From: Microbacteriaceae bacterium VKM Ac-2854
GTDB lineage: Bacteria; Actinomycetota; Actinomycetes; Actinomycetales; Microbacteriaceae
Direction of reading: 5' to 3'
Length of the DNA stretch: 64,000 bases
NCBI GenBank assembly: GCA_013205085.1
Contig: JABMLH010000006.1
Span: forward strand, 1-64,000
Shown: positions 49,983 through 57,891 of the stretch, piece by piece
Layout of the letters: each line of letters starts with the position of its first letter
Numbering within the stretch: position 1 is the stretch's first letter
Made by a program: the position numbers and the translations under genes
Notes under the pieces: generated by a model
The model's database searches: none
Told to the model about the DNA's origin: nothing
Seen by the model: the letters and a program-made list of their open reading frames with translations, nothing else

Positions 49983-51256
49983 TTGCGCACCCGAGTGGTC
50001 TTGGTGGAGGCGGTATCCAGGGCCATCTCATCCAATTTGTCCACGCCGCGCTTGAGTCGCACCGTGCCCTCGTTCGGGTTCTCGATCTCGACCACCTTGC
50101 GCAGCTTCGCGGTCGCCTCCTCGTTGCCGGTCACGGCGGCGAGTTGCACGGCGCGGCCGAGCTTCACCGTCGCCGTCGCCTCGTCGCCCGCGGCCTTGGC
50201 CGCGAGGCCGTCCTGGATGGCGGAGGCGAGCTCGGTCTGGCCGGTGTAGTGCGCGACCGCCGGGTCGATCCGGGCGGTGAGGGCGGAATCGTCGGTCCAG
50301 CGGGCCTTGACCAGGCCGGAGGCGACCACCTCGTCGCGCACGAGCAGCTGCACGCGCGCGGCCAGCTGCTCAGCGCCGACGGGCTTCGACGAGACGCGGA
50401 CGGCGACGTGGTAGTCACGCGACTCGTCGCCCCAGGCGCCGGTCGGGTAACCGCCGGTCAGCGGATTGATCGCCACGCGCCGGGCGGTGAGGTCTTCCAG
50501 CTGCGGGGCGACCTGGCGCACGAAGAGCAGTTCGGAGGATTGCGGAGTCCACACCCGCAACTCGGCGGTGGCGACACCGCGCGCCATCGAGGCCTGGATG
50601 ATCTGCTCGAAGTCGGCGGCCATGTCGGCGGGCTTGGCGATCAGGTCGACGGTACCCAGCAGGGCGGAGGAGATCTTGCGCGCCTCCTCGACGACCCAGC
50701 GCGAGCCGACGCCGCGCACGTCGCACTGGAAGACGCCCTCGCAGGACCGGATCGACTGCTCGAGCGCGTTCTTGGTCTCGTGCTCGTTCTTGCCGTCGGT
50801 CAGCAGGATCGCGTGCCGCTGGGTGGCCTGCGGGGCGCCTCGACCGAACAGGTCGCGCGCCATCACCAGCCAGGTGCCCATCGCGGTGCCGCCGTTGGCC
50901 TGCACGTAGGAGATCGCCTCCTTCGCCGCGGCGCGAGCGCCGGGCTCCATCTTGACCATTGCGGCGGTGGCGTTCGGATACGGGAACGCGCGGTCGGCGC
51001 GCTCCGATCCGGCGATGATCGCGAACCAGGTGCCGTCGAGGATCTGGTCGATCGCCACGGTCGCGGCCTGCTTGGCGGCGGCCATGTTCTCGCCGGTCAT
51101 CGAGCCGGAGCAGTCGATGATCACGATCTCGGCGGCCTCGCCGTCGCTGCCGGCACTGCCGGTGCCAGACGCGGTGACGGTGACGATCGCGTGCACATCC
51201 GTCGCGCCGTCGGACAGGTACTCGTTCTGGAAAACACTCGCGCTGAACTCGGCCAC
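49979..51256 (-). CDS. von Willebrand factor A domain protein
   Basis: The 425-residue protein has a VWA fold with the MIDAS motif DCSGS (IIDCSGSMTGENM), GGTAMGTWL and LLTDGKNEHE completing the metal site. The C-terminal half (residues about 240-425) is a beta-rich region with RVSSKPVGAEQLAARVQLLVRDE, then a helical tail. VWA proteins of this type occur with TelA, PP2C and FHA proteins in Ter-like stress systems. The GTG at 51256 is used (GAGGGG upstream). The next gene overlaps it. Confidence 0.9.
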   Translation of the reverse strand: MAEFSASVFQNEYLSDGATDVHAIVTVTASGTGSAGSDGEAAEIVIIDCSGSMTGENMAAAKQAATVAIDQILDGTWFAIIAGSERADRAFPYPNATAAMVKMEPGARAAAKEAISYVQANGGTAMGTWLVMARDLFGRGAPQATQRHAILLTDGKNEHETKNALEQSIRSCEGVFQCDVRGVGSRWVVEEARKISSALLGTVDLIAKPADMAADFEQIIQASMARGVATAELRVWTPQSSELLFVRQVAPQLEDLTARRVAINPLTGGYPTGAWGDESRDYHVAVRVSSKPVGAEQLAARVQLLVRDEVVASGLVKARWTDDSALTARIDPAVAHYTGQTELASAIQDGLAAKAAGDEATATVKLGRAVQLAAVTGNEEATAKLRKVVEIENPNEGTVRLKRGVDKLDEMALDTASTKTTRVRK

Positions 51257-51374
51257 GGCGTCCGCCCCTCTTCCGGTAGATCCTCGCTCCACGCTAGCGG
51301 TTCGCGGCTGGATGCAGGCCGCCGTTCGCTCACGGAGTGCGCGGGATCAGGCGGCGGGAACCTCGAGCGTTCCG

Positions 51375-51398
51375 GGGAACCCGCTCGAACGGGTTCCC
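51375..51398. terminator. hairpin between the toxin-antitoxin-like pair and the VWA gene
   Basis: GGGAACCCG (51375-51383) pairs perfectly with CGGGTTCCC (51390-51398), loop CTCGAA. On the minus strand it follows the antitoxin stop. No T run. Confidence 0.5.
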
Positions 51399-51415
51399 GT
51401 GCGCGCTCCGGGTTC

Positions 51416-51784
51416 CTATGCCGCCCGGTGCTTCGCCAGCAGCAGCGCGATGCCTTCGCGGACGAGGTCGCTCTGCGAGCGGCCCGTGTCCGCCATCACG
51501 CCGCGCAGCTCGGCGAGCTGGTCATCGGTGATCCGACCGCGGACGGTCGAAGACGCACCCCGCCTGGTCGGCTCGTCGCCGAGGCGCGGCCGGCCCGAAC
51601 GAATGAACTCCTCGACGGCCTCCTCGGAGCCGAAGGACTCGATGAGGAGTGCGCGGCCGTGCGCGGCGGCCTCGGCGCCGACGAGCGGCGTACCCGCCCC
51701 GACGATCGGCTCGGCGCCGGACGACAGCCGTTCGGCGAACGCCGCGTAGTCCTCATCATCCTTCTCAGCGCCATCGATCATCAT
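51416..51784 (-). CDS. ribbon-helix-helix antitoxin-like protein
   Basis: The 122-residue product has an acidic N-terminal two-thirds and a C-terminal segment STVRGRITDDQLAELRGVMADTGRSQSDLVREGIALLLAKH that reads as a CopG/Arc ribbon-helix-helix DNA-binding unit. GAGAGGAG lies just upstream. The ATG overlaps the stop of the toxin-like gene before it by 4 nt. An RHH domain at the C-terminus with a long acidic N-terminus is unusual; normally the DNA-binding part comes first. Confidence 0.65.
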   Translation of the reverse strand: MMIDGAEKDDEDYAAFAERLSSGAEPIVGAGTPLVGAEAAAHGRALLIESFGSEEAVEEFIRSGRPRLGDEPTRRGASSTVRGRITDDQLAELRGVMADTGRSQSDLVREGIALLLAKHRAA

Positions 51785-51999
51785 CGATTCTCCTCTCTGA
51801 ACCGCCGGAACTTCGGACCCAGCGGCATCACGTGGAAGACGGATATTTCCCCGCCCGGTTTTCGCGGCGCCCTCGTCAAGACCTCGAGTTCTCTCTCGGT
51901 CTGGGCGTGCTCGGGACCAATGTAGAGCCTGACGTCACCGACGAGATCGTAGATGAACGTCGCGTGCAGGATGGCGTACACAGCGTCCGCTCTCGGCAC
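51781..51999 (-). CDS. small toxin-like protein
   Basis: The annotated frame gives 72 residues from a GTG. AVYAILHATFIYDLVGDVRLYIGPEHA... and SVFHVMPLGPKFRRFREE match a family of about 90-residue proteins (pattern SARKHGI...LYLGPDRAGN...IHAMxxRxKF) usually paired with RHH antitoxins; the match is from memory. The 14 codons before the GTG still read like the family (RWADSADKHG) but contain no start and end at a TAG, so the N-terminus may be damaged or the true start unusual. Confidence 0.5.
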   Translation of the reverse strand: MPRADAVYAILHATFIYDLVGDVRLYIGPEHAQTERELEVLTRAPRKPGGEISVFHVMPLGPKFRRFREENR

Positions 52000-52159
52000 C
52001 CCGTGCTTGTCGGCCGAGTCGGCCCACCGGGGCGCCGTCGCAGCACTCTACTCTCTCGCCGAGCAATTGTGTAGCCGTTTATCGCGTTTCGAATCATGGG
52101 AGCACCGTAACCCGAACGGGTGACACTGAGTTCGTCGCCCGTCCGGTCGTCCGCCGGGA

Positions 52160-53338
52160 CTACTCCGTCGGCGTCATGGGCGCTGTCACGGCCTCCGGCT
52201 CGACCACGGGCACGGCGCCCGGCTCGAAGCGGGCCAGGGCGACGGTGATGTTGTCGTGGCCGCCCTGCTCGTTCGCCCAGGCGACCAGCGCCTCCGCCAG
52301 CACGGCGGGGTCGGTGCCGACGCGCTCCGAGGTGGCGTGCACCAGGGCGCCCAGCTCCGCCGCGGCCGAGGAGTAGTTCCACAGCCCGTCCGAGCAGGCC
52401 AGCACCCAGCCCGGCTCGCTCAGGAACGTCGGCACCACCCGCGGCACCTCGTCGTGCGCATCCGCCCCGAGCCAGCGCGTGATCGCGTGCGCCTGCTTGG
52501 CCGATTCGGCCTGGGCGCGCGGCATCCCCTCGGCGATCTGCTGCTGCGCCCACGAGTCATCCGTGGTCAGCTGGCGGGCGTCGCCCGCATCCGGCACCCA
52601 GTACGAGCGGCTGTCGCCGACGTTCGCGGTGATCAGCACGGATCCGTCCAGCACCGCCGCGGTGAAGGTGCACGAAGGCGGATTCGGGCGGGTCGCGATG
52701 TCGGGAATGGCCGCGTCGATCGCGTCCGACGCCTTCGACACCGCCTCCTGCAGCCGGTGCGACCAGCGCGAGACGATCGCGGCGCCGTCGAGATCGTTCG
52801 GGTCGGACATGTCGGTGGCGTGCCCGGCGACGAGCACCTCGCGGGCGGCGCGGGCCGCGGCGAGCGAGGCGGTGTCGGAGTCGGGGGTCGAGGAGACCCC
52901 GTCGCAGACCACCAGCAGCGCCGTGCCGACGCCGCCGCTCGGCGAGGGGAAGGCGGCGAGGGCCATCGCGTCCTCGTTGGCGGCGTGCCGCAGGCCGCGG
53001 TCGCAGACGCCCGCGACGAGCGGGATGGGCTGCTCCACCCAGTGCTCGCGCTCGGTCGGCGCACGCTGCCCGCACTGCTCGCAATAGCCGTCGTCGGCCA
53101 CCACACCGCCGCAGTAGACGCAGGGGCGCGCGATCGGAGCGGCCTCGGCGGCCGCGACCGCCGGCACCGCGTCGGGAGCCGGATCGACCGCGACGGGCGC
53201 CGGCCCGAGCGCGAAGCCGCACGCCTCGCAGAAGGCCTCGCCCTCGTGGATCGGCTCGCCGCAGTTCGGGCAGGTGGCCGAGACAGCCGTGGTCACCTCG
53301 GCGCTCGTGTCAGCGTCGCTCATGTCGCCGTCGCTCAT
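52160..53338 (-). CDS. PP2C-family Ser/Thr phosphatase with N-terminal zinc ribbons
   Basis: The product has 392 residues. Two zinc ribbons (CPNCGEPIHEGEAFCEACG; CVYCGGVVADDGYCEQCG) lead into a PP2C domain. Its motifs are CDRGLRHAANEDAMAL (metal Asp), VVCDGVSS, ANVGDSRSYW, CSDGLWNY and GGHDNITVAL. It is the antagonist of PknG, whose gene overlaps it by ATGA. Zinc ribbons may tether it to the other ribbon proteins of the locus. The ATG at 53338 is set by the overlap with the pknG stop. Confidence 0.93.
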   Translation of the reverse strand: MSDGDMSDADTSAEVTTAVSATCPNCGEPIHEGEAFCEACGFALGPAPVAVDPAPDAVPAVAAAEAAPIARPCVYCGGVVADDGYCEQCGQRAPTEREHWVEQPIPLVAGVCDRGLRHAANEDAMALAAFPSPSGGVGTALLVVCDGVSSTPDSDTASLAAARAAREVLVAGHATDMSDPNDLDGAAIVSRWSHRLQEAVSKASDAIDAAIPDIATRPNPPSCTFTAAVLDGSVLITANVGDSRSYWVPDAGDARQLTTDDSWAQQQIAEGMPRAQAESAKQAHAITRWLGADAHDEVPRVVPTFLSEPGWVLACSDGLWNYSSAAAELGALVHATSERVGTDPAVLAEALVAWANEQGGHDNITVALARFEPGAVPVVEPEAVTAPMTPTE

Positions 53339-55659
53339 GTCAGCGTCCACCGCCGCACCGCGTTCGCCTCGTCGACGTAGCGGATGCGCTCCTCGTGCTC
53401 ATCCGAGGCTGCGGCCAGCGAGCGGTAGGCGCGCTCGAGGCCGTCGCGGATCGCCTCCTCCTTCGCGTCCACTCCGCCGAGCTTGACGCCCTTCGCCTCG
53501 CCGTCCTTCTGCACCAGCGCGAGCGCCGACTGCAGCACCCCGGCGGTGAGGCCGAGCCGTGTGGTCTGGTCGATCGCGACGGATTCGACGCTGGCCAACG
53601 CATCCGACAGCGCCGCCATCCCCCGGCCGGACGCGGCGAGCAGCTCGGCGCGACGGCGGCGGGCATCGACGTAGGAGGACCGCGTGGGCGTGACGATGTC
53701 GAGGGCGTCCAGTGCGCCGTCGAGATCTGTGCGCGCCTCGCGGACCCGGGCCAGCCCGAAAGCGGCGGGCGCCGTGTAGTTCGAGTCGGAGCGGGCGCAG
53801 ATCACATAGAGCGACTCCGCGACCTCGGGCTCGCCGCTGGCCTCGCAGGCCGCGGCGAGCGCCAGCTTGGGCGCGAGCTCGCCGGGCACCTGACCGTAGA
53901 CGGTGTTGAACGAGGCGCGGGCGCTGATGTCGTCGTTGCGGGCCAGCTGCGCGAGGCCGCCCACCCAGACGGCGCGCCACTCCCACGGATCCTCGGCGAG
54001 GATCTCGGCGCAGGTCGCAGTGACCAGATTCCAGTCCGCCGCCTCGATCGCGGCCTTGGCCCGCGCCAGGCGCACCTCGACGGTGACGGTCGGCGCGGTC
54101 GCGAGCGCTTCGAGGCGGGCGCGCGGATCGGCCACGTTCACGCCCGCGAGCCAGCTCTTCGCGGCATCCGAGTCGTCCACCTTGAGCGCCGGCAGCGCGT
54201 CCCACGGCAGCGGCTTGTCGACCACGTCCGCCACGGGCGCCTCGAACAGGGCCGATTCGGTCGAGTGCAGCGCCGGGTGGCCGGGGCCGCGATCGGTCGC
54301 GACGACCTCGCGCAGCACGCCGAGCAGCTGGCCGCGCATCTCGTCGACCGAGGCGAAGCGGTCCTGCGGATCCGGCGCGCAGGCCTTGGCGATCAGGCGG
54401 TAGAAGGAGTCGTAGATCTGGAAGACCGGCGTCTGCGAGACCGGCGGGAACGACGCGACGTAGGTGGACTGGTTGCCCTTGAAGTCGAGCACCAGAGCGG
54501 CGATCGTGCGGCCGATCGTATAGATGTCGGAAGCGATCGAGGGGCCGACATCCGGCACCTCGGGCGCCTGGTAGCCGACGGTGCCGTAGATCGCGGAGGT
54601 GTCGTCGTCCATCCGGCGCACACCACCCATGTCGATCAGCTTGACCTGGTCGCCCACCTGGATCATGTTGTCGGGCTTGAAGTCGCAGTAGAGCAGGCCG
54701 CGGTCGTGCAGGTAGGCGAAGGCGGGCATCACCTCGAGCACGAAGGCGAGCGCCTGGTCGACCGGCATCGGATTCGGGACGTTGTTGTTCGCCTCCATCC
54801 GCTCTTTCAGGATGTCCTTCAGCGAGGGGCCGCCGACGTACTCCATCACGATGTAGCCGGCGCCCTCGTGCATCACGAAGTTGTAGATCTCGACGATCAG
54901 CGGATGCTCGACCTCGGCCAGGAACTGGCGCTCGGCGATCGCGGCGGCGTACGCGTCAGGGTCGCCGGAGTTCAGCAGACCCTTGAGCACGACCCACCGA
55001 CCGGAGACGTTCTGGTCGCGGGCGAGGTAGATCCAGCCGAGGCCGCCGTAGGCCAGGCAGCCGACCACCTCGTACTGCCCGCCGACCACGTCGCCGGCCT
55101 TCAGCTGCGGGGTGAACGAGAACGGGGTGCGGCAGTTGGGGCAGAAGCCCTCGGTGCGACCGGGCTTGCCGTCGCGGCCGCGGCCGACGGCGTTGCCGCA
55201 GACGGAGCAGAAGCGCTTACGCTCCGGCAGCACCGCCTCCTTCATCAGTGCGGAGAGCGGATCCGTGGACGGCCGCGTGGGCACAACGGTGAGCCCGGCG
55301 CCCAGGCGCGGGCCGCGCAGCCGGGTCGAGACCGTACCGACGCGACGGGTCACCTTCGACCCGGAGGCGGCGGTGCGCGCCGAGCCGAGGGCCGCCGTCG
55401 CAAGGCGCGCACTGGAGGTACGGCCGGAGCGGGAGGTGCCGGCCGATTCGACGCTGCCACCGACCGGCGCGGCCGCGGGGTCGGGCACGCCCTCAACGAA
55501 GCCGGTGCCGAGCCGCTCGGAGGCGGTGGCGCTCACGACCGGGCCGCTTGCGGGCCGGTTCGTGGCGCCGCTCGCCGGCGGCAGGCCGCAAACGTTGCAG
55601 TAGCCGTCCTCGATCGTGCCGGTGCAGCCCGGGGTGGAGGCGCAGGGGTCGCCGTTCAT
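53335..55659 (-). CDS. pknG: serine/threonine protein kinase PknG
   Basis: The 774-residue soluble kinase has the full PknG architecture. An N-terminal zinc-ribbon-like CxxxxxC...CxxC lies at residues 6-24. A rubredoxin-like domain follows (C151, C154, C173, C176), with an atypical Gly loop AYGGLGWIY, K226, catalytic D326 in LYCDFKPDN (HRD replaced by YCD) and D343 in LIDMGG. TPR helices reach the C-terminus. In mycobacteria PknG phosphorylates the FHA regulator GarA to control glutamate metabolism, downstream of GlnH/GlnX. GGAAGGA precedes ATG 55659. Confidence 0.95.
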   Translation of the reverse strand: MNGDPCASTPGCTGTIEDGYCNVCGLPPASGATNRPASGPVVSATASERLGTGFVEGVPDPAAAPVGGSVESAGTSRSGRTSSARLATAALGSARTAASGSKVTRRVGTVSTRLRGPRLGAGLTVVPTRPSTDPLSALMKEAVLPERKRFCSVCGNAVGRGRDGKPGRTEGFCPNCRTPFSFTPQLKAGDVVGGQYEVVGCLAYGGLGWIYLARDQNVSGRWVVLKGLLNSGDPDAYAAAIAERQFLAEVEHPLIVEIYNFVMHEGAGYIVMEYVGGPSLKDILKERMEANNNVPNPMPVDQALAFVLEVMPAFAYLHDRGLLYCDFKPDNMIQVGDQVKLIDMGGVRRMDDDTSAIYGTVGYQAPEVPDVGPSIASDIYTIGRTIAALVLDFKGNQSTYVASFPPVSQTPVFQIYDSFYRLIAKACAPDPQDRFASVDEMRGQLLGVLREVVATDRGPGHPALHSTESALFEAPVADVVDKPLPWDALPALKVDDSDAAKSWLAGVNVADPRARLEALATAPTVTVEVRLARAKAAIEAADWNLVTATCAEILAEDPWEWRAVWVGGLAQLARNDDISARASFNTVYGQVPGELAPKLALAAACEASGEPEVAESLYVICARSDSNYTAPAAFGLARVREARTDLDGALDALDIVTPTRSSYVDARRRRAELLAASGRGMAALSDALASVESVAIDQTTRLGLTAGVLQSALALVQKDGEAKGVKLGGVDAKEEAIRDGLERAYRSLAAASDEHEERIRYVDEANAVRRWTLT

Positions 55660-55692
55660 CAGCGCGATCCTTCCTTGGTGGTCGTGGTGACT

Positions 55693-55758
55693 CCCGCGAG
55701 ATGCCTCTTGTGTACAGCGCGCGCGGCGTGTCGCGTACACAAGAGGCATCTCGCGGGG
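55693..55758. repeat. palindromic repeat family A, copy 3
   Basis: CCCGCGAGATGCCTCTTGTGTAC pairs with GTACACAAGAGGCATCTCGCGGG around GCGCG. It lies inside the signalling operon between pknG and the upstream unknown gene, which are otherwise tightly packed. Confidence 0.85.
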
Positions 55759-55774
55759 ATGAGGGTGCGGCGGC

Positions 55775-56932
55775 TCACGAGGGCACTCCCGGGAGGTCGC
55801 GGGTCACGGCGTCGTAGGCCTCGACGAAGTAGCGGGCCAGCGGGACGGAGCACGGTACGGTGCCGAGCGCCTGCTCGGCCTCGGCGCGGGCGGCCACGGC
55901 GGTGGCGGATGCGGCTCGGCCATTCGACTCCGCCCGGGAATGCAGCGAGCGCATCCGGAAGCCCAGGGCCGCCTTCTCTCGCAGCGGCGCGGTGTACGCG
56001 TTCTCGACCGCGTCGAAGGCGCGGCCCACGGCGGTGAGTCGCTGCAGGTACGCGTCGAGCCCGGCCCGATCGGTGGGCGGCTCGCCGAGGCGGGACACAT
56101 CCGGTACGGCCAGCCGCGGCGGATCCGCGATCTCGCGGCGGCAGCGCACGACCAGTTCGCGCAGCGGATCCTCGCGACGCTCCGCCATCGCCGCCAGCTC
56201 CTGCGCGCGGCGCCGGTCGCGCTCCAGCCCGCGTCGCTGCGAGGCGGCGATGATCAGGTCGCGCTCCAGGTGCGCCGCGTCCGTCTCCAACTGGCCTAGC
56301 GGGCCGCTGACATCCGCGCCTCGGCCGGCCTTCTCGGCCAGTCCGTCCAACCGCGAGCGCAGCGTGTCGACGCGCAGTCCCGCCGTCATCCCCTCCGAGC
56401 TGCCGCGATCGGACAGCAGGTCGCGCGAGCGCTCGATCTCCGCGCGGACGCCGACCAAGCGGCCCGCCACATCCGTGCCGCTCGGGTCCAGTTCGAGCCG
56501 GGTGCGCAGCTGACCGACGACCGCGTCGCACAGGCGCACCGCCTCGACCAGCGACACCGCAGCGCTGGCACCGCCGCCGCCCGTGCCGCCGACAGCGCTG
56601 TCGAGCCGGCCCCAGATCAACTGCGACATCCGCTCGCGGCCCACCGCATCGACCCGGCCGGAGTCCCAGACCGCCTCGAGGTCGGCGAGCCGGCGCGTCA
56701 CCGACTGCCGCAGCGACTGCGCCAGCACGATGTCGGAGGTGTAGCTGTCGGACTTCGGGGAGGCCAGCGCCGCCGCATCCAGTCGCGCCAACTCGCGCGC
56801 GGTGCGGTCGACCCAGCGCGTCAGACCCGCGAGGTACTCGAACAGCGCGCGCTGATCGATCGCCTCCCCGAGCCGACCCGGCGCGACGGGCGTGACATCG
56901 CCCACGCCGGGAGCGGCCCCTGTCATCGTCAT
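55775..56932 (-). CDS. helical protein between glnH and pknG, unknown function
   Basis: The 385-residue protein is almost entirely helical, rich in Ala, Arg and Glu, with coiled-coil-like stretches (RTARELARLDAAAL, AHLERDLIIAASQRRGLERDRRRAQELAAMAERREDPLRE-type region) and a conserved-looking end LGTVPCSVPLARYFVEAYDAV. No signal peptide or membrane helix is present. I do not recognise a family. Its ATG overlaps the glnH stop (ATGA), so it is made together with the sensor genes. It is a good candidate for an adaptor between GlnX and PknG. Confidence 0.75.
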   Translation of the reverse strand: MTMTGAAPGVGDVTPVAPGRLGEAIDQRALFEYLAGLTRWVDRTARELARLDAAALASPKSDSYTSDIVLAQSLRQSVTRRLADLEAVWDSGRVDAVGRERMSQLIWGRLDSAVGGTGGGGASAAVSLVEAVRLCDAVVGQLRTRLELDPSGTDVAGRLVGVRAEIERSRDLLSDRGSSEGMTAGLRVDTLRSRLDGLAEKAGRGADVSGPLGQLETDAAHLERDLIIAASQRRGLERDRRRAQELAAMAERREDPLRELVVRCRREIADPPRLAVPDVSRLGEPPTDRAGLDAYLQRLTAVGRAFDAVENAYTAPLREKAALGFRMRSLHSRAESNGRAASATAVAARAEAEQALGTVPCSVPLARYFVEAYDAVTRDLPGVPS

Positions 56933-57891
56933 CGCCCGTACAACGCGGGCGGCGGCGTCGCCGCGCCGAGCTCGCCGAGCCACTTCTGGTAGATCGACTG
57001 CCAGCGGCCGTCGCTGCGCATCGCGTCGAGCACACCGTTGACGTAGCGCACGAGATCCCGCTGGTCCGCGTTCATGCCGAGGCCGTAGGGCTCGCTGCTC
57101 AGCTGCTCGCCGATCACCTTGGCGTACGGATCCTGGGCGACGAAGCCCGCGAGGATCGTGTCGTCACCGGCGATGGCGTCGACCTGCCCCTGCTGGAACA
57201 GCACCAGGCAGCCGGTGTGCGTGGCCGCAGAGACCGGCTCGACGTCGAAGGCGTCCAGCGCCGCGAGCGTAGTGGTGCTGGCGGGCGCGCAGACCTTCGT
57301 CTTCGGGTCCTTGCCCTCGAGCGCCTGCATGCTATCGGCCGTGTTGTTGCTCGCGACCAGCACTTTCAGGCCCGCCGCGTAGTACTCGGTCGAGAAGGCG
57401 ATCTGCTGCCACCGGTCGCAGTTGATCGTCATCGTCCGCGCCACGATGTCCACCGTGCCGTCCTGCAGCACGGGGATGCGCTGGGCGGAGGTGATCACAA
57501 CGAACTGCAGCCGATTCGGGTCACCGAAGATCGCACGCGACACCTCGTGCAGCACGTCGATGTCGAAACCTTCGATCTCGCCGGTCAGCGGATTGCGGGA
57601 CCCCATCTGCAGGGTGTCTGCCGAGACGCCGACCCGCAGCACGCCGTTCTCGCGAATCGCCTGAACCGTGGGGCCGTCCGTGCCGTCCGGCGCGAAAGAC
57701 GCCAGCTGGGAGCCGTCGTTCGTGCACGCGTTGGTGGTCGGGCTCGGCGACGCCGTCGCGGTCGCGGTGGGCTCCGGCGACGCAGCCAGACCCGCGTCCA
57801 GGTCGACGGATCCGGAGCTCGCGCAGCCTGAGAGCAGCAGGGCCGCCGAGGCGGCGATCGAGACCAGCGCGAGGCGCAGACGGTGCTTCAT
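56929..57891 (-). CDS. glnH: GlnH-like amino-acid-binding lipoprotein
   Basis: The product is a 320-residue lipoprotein (ALLLSGC lipobox) with a family-3 solute-binding domain: LRVGVSADTLQMGSRNP, EIEGFDIDVLHEVSRAIFG, VDIVARTMTINCDRWQQIAFSTEYYAAG and YGLGMNADQRDLVRYVNGVL. A Thr/Ser/Pro spacer follows the lipid anchor. No ABC permease accompanies it. It is encoded with GlnX and PknG as in mycobacteria, where GlnH binds extracellular Asp/Glu and signals rather than imports. GGAGGAG precedes ATG. Confidence 0.92.
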   Translation of the reverse strand: MKHRLRLALVSIAASAALLLSGCASSGSVDLDAGLAASPEPTATATASPSPTTNACTNDGSQLASFAPDGTDGPTVQAIRENGVLRVGVSADTLQMGSRNPLTGEIEGFDIDVLHEVSRAIFGDPNRLQFVVITSAQRIPVLQDGTVDIVARTMTINCDRWQQIAFSTEYYAAGLKVLVASNNTADSMQALEGKDPKTKVCAPASTTTLAALDAFDVEPVSAATHTGCLVLFQQGQVDAIAGDDTILAGFVAQDPYAKVIGEQLSSEPYGLGMNADQRDLVRYVNGVLDAMRSDGRWQSIYQKWLGELGAATPPPALYGR

